Below are positions 57,690 to 64,000 of a stretch of DNA of 64,000 bases, piece after piece. The stretch is from Haloarcula taiwanensis. Lineage in GTDB: Archaea; Halobacteriota; Halobacteria; Halobacteriales; Haloarculaceae. The notes under the pieces were generated by a model. The model had not been told where the DNA came from. It worked only from the letters and a program-made list of their open reading frames with translations, and made no database searches. A program made the translations under genes and the position numbers. How positions within the stretch are numbered: the stretch's first letter is position 1; each line of letters starts with the position of its first letter. The stretch is taken from the NCBI GenBank assembly GCA_002844335.1, contig CP019154.1, forward strand, positions 1,736,001 to 1,800,000, written 5' to 3'.

Positions 57690-58766
57690 CTACTGTTCCG
57701 TCTCGACGCCGCCGAGGTTCCCCTCGTCGTCGAACAGCTTTGCTCGCAGGAACCGTGTCCGGTACCGGTTGGCTCCCTCGTAGATATCGGCTTCACGGAT
57801 GTCGTCTGCCTCGCCGTCTGCGACGGCATCGATGATATCCTCGATCTGTTCTTTCTCGCTGGGCGTGAGTTCGAACTCGTAGGTCTGGGCTTGCTCGCCT
57901 TCGAGCTTTGTCCACTTGCGCGCGCCGGCGATGACAAGCGAGCAGGGCTCCCGGCAGGGAAACTCACCTGACCCGCCGTCGACATCGAGTTCTGTCTCCT
58001 CGTCGTACTGCCACTCCCGGCGTTTGAGACACTGGGAATCGTCACAGCAGGCCTCGGCGACCCAGTTGACGTGTTCGTAGCCGTCACCGCGGTCCCAGGT
58101 CTTGACAACGCCGTAAATCCCGGTCTGGCGGTCGACGGTGTCCCGCCAGTGGGTCACGTCGAGGTCCCCCTCCTGTTCCCGGTGCCAGTTCGCGATGGTC
58201 GCCGGGTAGAACGCGTCGACCGTCGTGACGAACTCGCTCGCCGATAGCTCGGGGAACGCCCACCCGGTCTGGAGCGACGGCGCGGTCTTGAGCGGGCGGT
58301 AGCCGCCGTCGTCGTCGTGTTTCGCAATTTCGCGTGCGTCGAGGGGGTCGTCGTACTCGTCGAGCGCGCTGGTTCCGACATCGACGTCGGCGCGGTGCCG
58401 GATGCTGTATGTCCGCGTTCCGTCGGAGAGCGTAACGGTCAGGTGCAGTTCCCCCCAGGTCGCGGACACCCCGTCGGCGAGCGCGTCGTAGCGCTCGGCC
58501 ACGTCTCGCTGCTCTGCCCCTTCGAGCCAGCGGAGGAACGCCCAGCGGTCCGCCTTCTGGGGCGCGGTGGCGTGCCAGAAGTACCAGTTTCGGACGTACG
58601 GTGACTCCGCCGCTACCGTCCGAAGCGTCTCCTCGTCGATGCCGCTGTGGTCCACATCCGGTGTTCGGAACGTGTACCCGTCACTCTCGTGGGTCACGTG
58701 GAGGTCGTCGAAGGCGATGCCATCGGGGGCAGTTGCCACCAGCGCGTCCACGTACTCGCCGTCCAT
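57690..58766 (-). CDS. DR2241 family protein with predicted 4Fe-4S site
   Basis: 358 residues of the DR2241 type. A cysteine-rich segment (ACCDDSQCLKRREW near residue 240 and FPCREPCSLVIAG near 270) could bind an iron-sulfur cluster. The DR2241 domain is typically found beside CbiX-type chelatases in haloarchaea, as in this window, so a role in corrin/heme-like metallation or sirohaem synthesis is inferred. It is transcribed with the CbiX gene (about 100 nt apart). Confidence 0.8.
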   Translation of the reverse strand: MDGEYVDALVATAPDGIAFDDLHVTHESDGYTFRTPDVDHSGIDEETLRTVAAESPYVRNWYFWHATAPQKADRWAFLRWLEGAEQRDVAERYDALADGVSATWGELHLTVTLSDGTRTYSIRHRADVDVGTSALDEYDDPLDAREIAKHDDDGGYRPLKTAPSLQTGWAFPELSASEFVTTVDAFYPATIANWHREQEGDLDVTHWRDTVDRQTGIYGVVKTWDRGDGYEHVNWVAEACCDDSQCLKRREWQYDEETELDVDGGSGEFPCREPCSLVIAGARKWTKLEGEQAQTYEFELTPSEKEQIEDIIDAVADGEADDIREADIYEGANRYRTRFLRAKLFDDEGNLGGVETEQ

Positions 58767-58867
58767 ACTGGAAAACGGTACTCGGTCGGCAAAAGTCGGC
58801 TGGTTCCGGCCAGCAAGCGGCGTAATCAGTTCCGGTCTCTGACCTGATAGCGGCAGTCGGCGACCTG

Positions 58868-59749
58868 TCAGTCGCCGGTCGCGGGCGTCGCGCCGCCAGT
58901 CTCCTCGCGCACCTGCTCGATGGCAGCGCTCACGTCCGCGCCCGCGTCGGCGGCCCGCTCCAGCACCACGTCAGCCATCAGCGGCTCCGTGCCGACTGCG
59001 CCGGCGTACCAGATGTCGTGGCCCTCGACAGTAGTCGGCACGTCGTAGCCCGTCCGGTAGTCGTCGGTCAGACCCATGTCCTCGGGGATGTCCTCCTGCG
59101 TGTGAAAGCCGTCGGCGATAAACAGCGGCACGACGACGATGTCGTCGCTCTCGAAGTAGTCCGCAACGTCGTCGACTTCAGGGTCCTCGTCCATGAACAG
59201 CGACTGCACCTCGTCGAAGCGGTCCCGCGCGCGGATGCGGTCGGCATGGTACTGGATGGCCTTCGCGGAGTTTTCGTTGCGCTCCGTCCCGTGGCCGACG
59301 ACTGCCAGACCGAACCCTTCGCCAACATCGGGATCGCCGGTGACAGACTCCGCTCGCTGGACGATGACATCGCTCATCGAATCATGCGTTCCGACCGGGC
59401 CACAGTAGTGGACCGTCTGGGCCGTGTCCTCGGCGGCCAGCGTCGCGTTGGTCGCGCTCGTCCCGTCGGAGTCCCACAGCTCGGGGTCCCAGTCTTCGAG
59501 TCGGAACTCCCGTGGGATGACCTGCTCGGTGAAGTAGCCCTCCGAAATGAACAGCGGGACCAGATACACCTCCTCGGCGTCGACGGTCCGCAGGGCCTCC
59601 CGGAACGACGGTTCCTCCTTCCAGAAGGACTCACGGACCTCGGAGAACGCGCCCGTCGCCCGAATCGTGTCGGCGTGGTCGTAGGTGGGCGTACTCGACT
59701 CGGCGTTCAGATGGGAGCCGTGGGCCGCGATAACGAGTGCTTCGTCCAT
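58868..59749 (-). CDS. cbiX: CbiX/SirB-type chelatase with two CbiX domains
   Basis: 293 residues comprising two tandem CbiX half domains. The first begins MDEALVIAAHGSHLNAESST (His11 as metal ligand) and the second near residue 145 with FGLAVVGHGTERNENSAK. The paired H-G motifs bind and insert a divalent ion (Co or Fe) into a cyclic tetrapyrrole such as sirohydrochlorin. The start is the ATG at 59749, where the CbiX motif must lie at the very N-terminus; longer in-frame codons run into the next gene. The neighbour is DR2241. Confidence 0.9.
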   Translation of the reverse strand: MDEALVIAAHGSHLNAESSTPTYDHADTIRATGAFSEVRESFWKEEPSFREALRTVDAEEVYLVPLFISEGYFTEQVIPREFRLEDWDPELWDSDGTSATNATLAAEDTAQTVHYCGPVGTHDSMSDVIVQRAESVTGDPDVGEGFGLAVVGHGTERNENSAKAIQYHADRIRARDRFDEVQSLFMDEDPEVDDVADYFESDDIVVVPLFIADGFHTQEDIPEDMGLTDDYRTGYDVPTTVEGHDIWYAGAVGTEPLMADVVLERAADAGADVSAAIEQVREETGGATPATGD

Positions 59750-59862
59750 GCACTTCGGTTGGGGCGAGTCGTCCTTAGGGCCTTCGTTGCCCTGTACAGA
59801 TAGCCGGCGAGCTGTGCAACATTGCGCGCCGAAATGTGTCTTTGCCGCCCGATTCCGCCCGA

Positions 59863-60021
59863 TCACAGCCCGAACAGGAGGACGTAGAACAACAGTCCAG
59901 CGGCCGCAAGCAGTGCCGCGTGTCCCAGCGCGCCGGCAGCGACGACGATGCCGCCGATGATTCGCTCCGCTGCTCCCAGGGGCTGTCCGAACGCCTTCCG
60001 CTCTCGTTGTGCAATCGCCAT
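59863..60021 (-). CDS. Small two-helix membrane protein, 52 residues
   Basis: The minus-strand ORF starts MAIAQRERKAFGQPLGAAER and ends FYVLLFGL. A basic N-terminus is followed by about 35 hydrophobic residues forming one or two transmembrane helices. It ends 114 nt before the CbiX gene on the same strand and may be co-transcribed. No family recognised; too short for routine gene callers. Confidence 0.55.
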   Translation of the reverse strand: MAIAQRERKAFGQPLGAAERIIGGIVVAAGALGHAALLAAAGLLFYVLLFGL

Positions 60022-60220
60022 TGTCTTTCCCTCGTGTAGAGAGCGGACGCCGAGGGGGACAAACCCCCCGGCCTGTTCTCACTCGCTGGGAGTGGGGCCG
60101 CAGTTCTGAGGGGATAGCGCGCCCGTGTGTCGGTTATGGCCCGACACGGCCTGTCCCGTACCCGTGGTCGCCCGCCGGCGATAGAACGACTTTTGCCCGC
60201 GCCGGGCGTGGCCGACGCCA

Positions 60221-60706
60221 ATGTCACTCGCCGCCGCGACCAGGGACGCCGTCCGCGAGCGCCCGTTTCTCTACGACGCACTTCGAGCGGGCGTCGTTAA
60301 CTACACGGCCGCCGCGCGCACGCTCGACATTGACGGCGATGCGGAAGCCGTCGCGACCGCCCTCCGACGGTTCGCCGAGGAACTGGACGACAGCCCGGCC
60401 CACGACAGCGACGCCCGCGTCTCGATGCAGAGCGGGCTGGGTCGGGTCGAATCGCCCGACGCTGTGTCGGCTATCGTCTTCCGAGTCGGGGACGCCGCCT
60501 TCGCCGAGGGCGCTGGCTCGCTAACGGGCATCGTCGCTACCGGCGACCTCTCGCCGCCGGCGCTGGCCGAGGTGCTGGGCCGCCTGCGGGCGGCGGACGT
60601 CGCGGTCGAGGCCGCCGGCGTCACCGACGACGCGCTCGTCGTGGTAGTGGGTCGCCGTGCGGGACCGGACGCGCTCCGGATGGTTGAGGCGGTGGTGCAG
60701 GGATGA
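60221..60706 (+). CDS. Conserved haloarchaeal protein of unknown function (DUF7523-like)
   Basis: 161 residues. The first part (MSLAAATRDAVRERPFLYDA) looks like a winged-helix or sigma-like helical domain; the second, from about residue 80, has strands (VESPDAVSAIVFRVGDAAFA) and ends with a Val-rich ACT-like segment (DDALVVVVGRRAGPDALRMV). I recall the haloarchaeal family as DUF7523. It lies 47 nt before cysS on the same strand, so co-transcription is likely. Confidence 0.72.
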   Translation: MSLAAATRDAVRERPFLYDALRAGVVNYTAAARTLDIDGDAEAVATALRRFAEELDDSPAHDSDARVSMQSGLGRVESPDAVSAIVFRVGDAAFAEGAGSLTGIVATGDLSPPALAEVLGRLRAADVAVEAAGVTDDALVVVVGRRAGPDALRMVEAVVQG

Positions 60707-60753
60707 GTCGCCTTCCGACGGCTTAAAGCGGGCGGACGCAGTTCCTCCCGGTA

Positions 60754-62232
60754 ATGACGCTTCGCGTGACGAACACGTTGACCGGTGAGAAAGAGGCCTT
60801 CGAGCCGCGCGACCCCGATTCCGTGTTGCTGTACTACTGCGGGCTGACGACCTCCGACCCGCCCCACCTCGGCCACGCGCGCGGCTGGGTTCATGTCGAC
60901 GTGATGGCCCGCTGGCTCGACTATCTGGGCTATGACGTCCACCACGTCGAGAACTTCACCGACGTCAACGAGAAAATCGTCGCCCGCGTCGGCGAGGACG
61001 GCGATAGCGAGGCCGACGTGGCCCGCCACTACGTCCGGCAGGTCATCGACGACATGCGCTCGCTCAACCTCGGCCGCGCGGAAGTGTACCCCCGCGTCTC
61101 AGAGCACGTCCCCGAAATCATCGACCTCGTCGAGCGCCTCGTCGAGAGCGGCCACGCCTACGAGGCCAACGGCTCCGTCTACTTCGACGTGACAAGCTTC
61201 GAGGACTACGGCAAACTCTCGAACCAGTCCGTCGAGGACATCGAATCACAGGGCGCGGACACCGAAGGCGAGAAGCGACACCCGGCCGACTTTGCGCTCT
61301 GGAAGGCCGGCGGCGTCGACCCCGAGGACATCGCCGAACATCAGCACCCGGAGGCCGCCCCGGCCGAGGAGGCCTGCCAGACCGCACAGACCTGGGACTC
61401 TCCGTGGGGTGAAGGCCGACCCGGCTGGCACATCGAGTGCTCGGCGATGTCGATGACACACTTAGACGAATCCATCGACATCCACGTCGGCGGGCAGGAC
61501 CTTGTCTTTCCCCACCACGAGAACGAGGTGGCCCAGAGCGAGGCCGCGACCGGCGAGCAGTTTGCGAAGTACTGGCTCCACGTCCGCCTGCTGGAGACCG
61601 AGGAGGAGAAAATGTCCTCCTCGCTTGGCAACTACTTCAGCGTCAGCGACGCAGTCGAGGAGTTCGGTCCCGACGTGCTCCGGACCTTCCTGCTGTCGAC
61701 GGCATATACTTCGCGGGCGACCTACAGCGACGAGACTGTCTCGGAGGCCGAGGAGCGCTGGGACCGCCTCTCCCGGGGCTACGAGCGAGCGGCTGAAGCC
61801 TGCGACGATGTGGACGCCCACGCGAAAGTGACCGACGAGACGCTTCGGGATGCTGTCGACGACGCCCGCTCGACGTTCGAGGCCGCGATGAACGACGACT
61901 TCAACACGCGGGAGGCGATGACCGCACTGCTGAACCTGACCGCTGCGGTCAACACGCACGTCGACGGCCGCGACGAGTACGACTACCGGGGGCTCCGGCG
62001 CGCCGTCGAGACGTTCGAGGAACTGGGCGGCGACATTCTGGGGCTGTCCTTCGGCGAGGACGGCGGCGGCGACGTGTCGCTGGCCGGCGACGTGGTCGAC
62101 CTGGTCCTGACAGTCCGTGAGCAGGAGCGGGACGCCGGCAACTACGAGCGGGCCGACGAACTCCGCGACGAACTCGAAGCCCTCGGCGTCGAGGTCCAAG
62201 ATACTGATGACGGGCCGACATATCGAATCTGA
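60754..62232 (+). CDS. cysS: Cysteinyl-tRNA synthetase
   Basis: 492-residue class I aminoacyl-tRNA synthetase. The HIGH-type motif is PHLGHARGW near residue 40 and the KMSKS-type motif is KMSSSLGN near 286. Zinc-binding cysteines include the CGLTTSDPP segment and the Cys-rich GWHIECSAMSMTHL region near 228. Length matches the family. It charges tRNA-Cys, whose gene is absent from the rRNA operon in this window. Confidence 0.97.
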   Translation: MTLRVTNTLTGEKEAFEPRDPDSVLLYYCGLTTSDPPHLGHARGWVHVDVMARWLDYLGYDVHHVENFTDVNEKIVARVGEDGDSEADVARHYVRQVIDDMRSLNLGRAEVYPRVSEHVPEIIDLVERLVESGHAYEANGSVYFDVTSFEDYGKLSNQSVEDIESQGADTEGEKRHPADFALWKAGGVDPEDIAEHQHPEAAPAEEACQTAQTWDSPWGEGRPGWHIECSAMSMTHLDESIDIHVGGQDLVFPHHENEVAQSEAATGEQFAKYWLHVRLLETEEEKMSSSLGNYFSVSDAVEEFGPDVLRTFLLSTAYTSRATYSDETVSEAEERWDRLSRGYERAAEACDDVDAHAKVTDETLRDAVDDARSTFEAAMNDDFNTREAMTALLNLTAAVNTHVDGRDEYDYRGLRRAVETFEELGGDILGLSFGEDGGGDVSLAGDVVDLVLTVREQERDAGNYERADELRDELEALGVEVQDTDDGPTYRI

Positions 62233-62318
62233 TATTTCATATCAAGATTGCGTATTTAGGACATTCTAACACGCCTCACTACGATTTTATATACTATTAG
62301 TGCGTTTATATAATTGTT

Positions 62319-62840
62319 ATGAAATACGTACCAACTACTGTCGGTTTCACCCGGATGATCGTCTCTCTCATGCTCGTTGTTGCCGCGGTCGGCGCGGTCG
62401 CATCCCCCGTCGCCGCACAGAGCGACCAGCCCGACTGGGCCGTCCAGATGTTCGAGGACATGGGACCGATGGTCGAGACGTACAACGCGAACGTCGACCC
62501 GGAGGACTTTGGCTTCATAGCTGGTGAGCTACAAGGTGAGAAGGTGAACCTCGTGGTGGACGACCCCGAGAACGGAACCGAAGCGTCGGTGTCGTTCAGC
62601 ATGAACAACGCCCTTCAGATGCAGGAACTGGCGCTTGGCACCCGTGACGACGCTACTATCCAGATGAACACGGACAAGGCGACGATGGACCGAGTCATCG
62701 CGTCGAACAACCCCACTGTGGAATTCAAGAATGCCGTCACCGCGGGCGAAATCAGCGTCTCCGGTATCGGCCTCTTGGGCGGCGTCAAGTGGTACGCGAT
62801 TAACGTGGTCGCCGACGTCCTCCGGGGCATCTTCGGCTGA
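62319..62840 (+). CDS. Secreted protein of unknown function
   Basis: 173 residues. The N-terminus is a Sec-type signal peptide (TRMIVSLMLVVAAVGAVASP, probably cleaved after VAAQS). The mature region is acidic and compact (about 135 residues) and ends with a hydrophobic segment WYAINVVADVLRGIFG, perhaps a membrane anchor. It follows an AT-rich promoter with a well-placed TATA (TTTATATAAT about 25 nt upstream). No family recognised. Confidence 0.72.
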   Translation: MKYVPTTVGFTRMIVSLMLVVAAVGAVASPVAAQSDQPDWAVQMFEDMGPMVETYNANVDPEDFGFIAGELQGEKVNLVVDDPENGTEASVSFSMNNALQMQELALGTRDDATIQMNTDKATMDRVIASNNPTVEFKNAVTAGEISVSGIGLLGGVKWYAINVVADVLRGIFG

Positions 62841-62900
62841 CGCGGCCGACGCCCAGCGGCCACAAAACGTTTTCCCGTACCGGACAGTGCTTGGAAGTAG

Positions 62901-63536
62901 ATGGTACGCCGCTTGCTCCCCGTCGCCGTGGCGCTCCTTCTCGTGACCTCCGGCTGTGTCGGGCTCATCACCGGCGAGACGGTCACCTTCGAGGCCTCGC
63001 CCGCGACCGTTTCTGACAGCACGCTCGACTCGACCGGATACGAACTTAACAACGCGACACAGGCGAACGTCACCCGCGACGTGACCGTCGCCGGGCAGGA
63101 CCGGACGGTGCGGCTCGTGACCGAGCGCAGACAGTACACCCGGAGCGGCTCCCTGCTCGGCGTCGAGGTCGTGGAGCTGTCGCGGTTCGTCGTCGTCTCC
63201 GTTCCGAGCGCGACCGTCGCCGGCCAGACGCTCAACCCCGCCGCCGACTGGGCGAACCGGCGGGTCCTCGAAGCGGTCCAGGGCCAGACCGGCAGCATCG
63301 ACGACGTCGAGTCGGCCGGGAACCGGACGGTCCGGGCGCTGGGCGCGGACCGCCAGGTCAGCGAGTACACCGGCACGACCGAGGTGGCGGGCCAGTCCAT
63401 CGACGTCCGCCTTCACCTCGTCAGCTTCCAGCACGAGGGCGACATCGTCATCGGCGTCGCCGTCCACCCCGAGACCGTCGACGAGACCGACGCCGTCGAC
63501 GACCTGCTGTCCGGCCTCCAGCACGGCGGCGACTGA
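62901..63536 (+). CDS. Secreted lipoprotein (DUF6517-like)
   Basis: 211 residues with a lipoprotein signal (MVRRLLPVAVALLLVTSGC, lipobox cysteine at residue 19). The remaining sequence is beta-rich and similar in style to the Tat lipoprotein at 32.9 kb, matching what I recall as DUF6517. It is probably anchored on the outer face of the membrane. Function unknown. Confidence 0.8.
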   Translation: MVRRLLPVAVALLLVTSGCVGLITGETVTFEASPATVSDSTLDSTGYELNNATQANVTRDVTVAGQDRTVRLVTERRQYTRSGSLLGVEVVELSRFVVVSVPSATVAGQTLNPAADWANRRVLEAVQGQTGSIDDVESAGNRTVRALGADRQVSEYTGTTEVAGQSIDVRLHLVSFQHEGDIVIGVAVHPETVDETDAVDDLLSGLQHGGD

Positions 63537-63615
63537 CGGGCTTCGGGATGCAGTGAGTTCGGACGCCGGCGGCCTCGGGCATACCCTTTTTATCGGGCGC
63601 GGTGATGGCTGGGCC

Positions 63616-63786
63616 ATGAACACCGTCCTGGCGCTGGGCCTGGGGCTCACCGTCGTCGGCCTGGCGGGCTACGTCGCGGGCGTCGCGGTGCCGTACCCCG
63701 GCCGCGCGTTCTCGGTGACCGCCTTGCTCGCCGGGATGACGCTGCTGGCCGTCGGCCGCTCGGACGAGACGGAGGGCGGGGCGTGA
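63616..63786 (+). CDS. Small two-helix membrane protein
   Basis: 56 residues starting MNTVLALGLGLTVVGLAGYV: two hydrophobic helices joined by a short loop (AGVAVPYPGRAF). A TTTTTATC element lies about 26 nt upstream. The next gene overlaps its stop (GTGA), suggesting translational coupling with the CorA-like transporter. Function unknown. Confidence 0.65.
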   Translation: MNTVLALGLGLTVVGLAGYVAGVAVPYPGRAFSVTALLAGMTLLAVGRSDETEGGA

Positions 63787-64000
63787 TATCCGCACTCGTC
63801 TACGCCGGCGAGACGGCCGAGCCCTACGACGACCTCGGGGCCGCCCGCGCGGCCGCGGGGACGACGTGGGTCCACGCCGCCGAGGCGACCGACGAGGAGA
63901 TACGCGCCGTCCAGTCGGCATTCGACCTCCACCCGCTCGCCATCGACGACCTCCGGGGGGACGTCCGGGCCAAGACCGAGGAGTACCGCGACTACACCTT
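63783..64000 (+). CDS. corA: CorA-like metal ion transporter (N-terminal part)
   Basis: The first 72 residues of a GTG-started gene running off the window end. The visible N-terminal cytoplasmic domain reads HAAEATDEEIRAVQSAFDLH then PLAIDDLRGDVRAKTEEYRD, typical of CorA-family Mg2+/Co2+ transporters (the HPLAIDD segment). The conserved GMN membrane motif would lie outside the window. The start overlaps the preceding small membrane gene by 4 nt. Confidence 0.7.
   Translation, partial: MISALVYAGETAEPYDDLGAARAAAGTTWVHAAEATDEEIRAVQSAFDLHPLAIDDLRGDVRAKTEEYRDYT

Overview
The window is chromosomal DNA of a haloarchaeon, most likely a Haloarcula-type organism. The evidence is the very acidic proteins, high GC with strong GC3 bias, TATA boxes about 25 nt upstream of many start codons (leaderless genes), archaeal forms of informational genes (Orc1/Cdc6, aIF1A, archaeal MAT, a bare ThiI), haloarchaeal porAB with subunits of 632 and 312 residues, and rRNA genes whose lengths (16S about 1472, 23S about 2922, 5S 122 nt) match those known from Haloarcula. 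No transposase, integrase or CRISPR-Cas was seen, and the gene order looks like ordinary chromosome.

Layout. 1-8.4 kb: a clipped membrane protein, an FKBP-type isomerase, threonine dehydratase, a CYTH protein, methionine adenosyltransferase, ThiI, a small conserved protein, a winged-helix regulator, cysteine synthase and NikR. 8.5-14 kb: a complete rRNA operon on the minus strand (16S-23S-5S) with no working spacer tRNA-Ala and no distal tRNA-Cys, preceded by its promoter region. 14.2-15.3 kb: aIF1A, a UPF0058 protein and a very small ORF. 15.4-23.1 kb: a seven-gene type IV pilus-like operon on the minus strand, with an ATPase, a double-GspF membrane platform and five small secreted or pilin-like proteins. 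23.3-35 kb: aminotransferase plus Lrp regulator, a thioredoxin-like protein, dhaKLM, a regulator-like protein, an O-methyltransferase, CheC, an acyl-CoA ligase, a lipoprotein and an acyl-CoA dehydrogenase. 35-37.7 kb: an Orc1/Cdc6 gene lying in a replication-origin region built from a 20-bp repeat. 37.8-52.3 kb: a metallo-beta-lactamase-fold hydrolase, a DICT protein followed by a broken small gene, porAB, an Lrp regulator, a DHH phosphoesterase, a CBS-ParB protein, methylmalonyl-CoA mutase, an HTTM membrane protein and a cytochrome oxidase subunit I neighbourhood. 52.4-64 kb: a large disordered/coiled-coil protein, a winged-helix protein, purA, Trm112, a DR2241/CbiX pair, cysS, secreted proteins and a clipped CorA-like transporter.

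How it fits together. Several genes serve amino-acid and propionate metabolism: IlvA, CysK and the aminotransferase handle amino acids, MAT and ThiI use methionine and cysteine products, PorAB makes acetyl-CoA, and the acyl-CoA ligase, acyl-CoA dehydrogenase and MCM large subunit handle fatty or branched acids.

The most unusual signals are non-coding. One is a 20-bp repeat present as a tandem array of 12 direct copies on the 3' side of cdc6, plus a separate set (two direct, one inverted, around an AT-rich stretch) on its 5' side. The other is the rRNA operon: it keeps a textbook bulge-helix-bulge around 23S, but its 16S flank carries a run of small local hairpins, a decayed tRNA-like segment and no clean bulge-helix-bulge. 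This matches the aberrant rrnB operon described for Haloarcula marismortui. A tRNA-like minihelix precedes the 5S gene.
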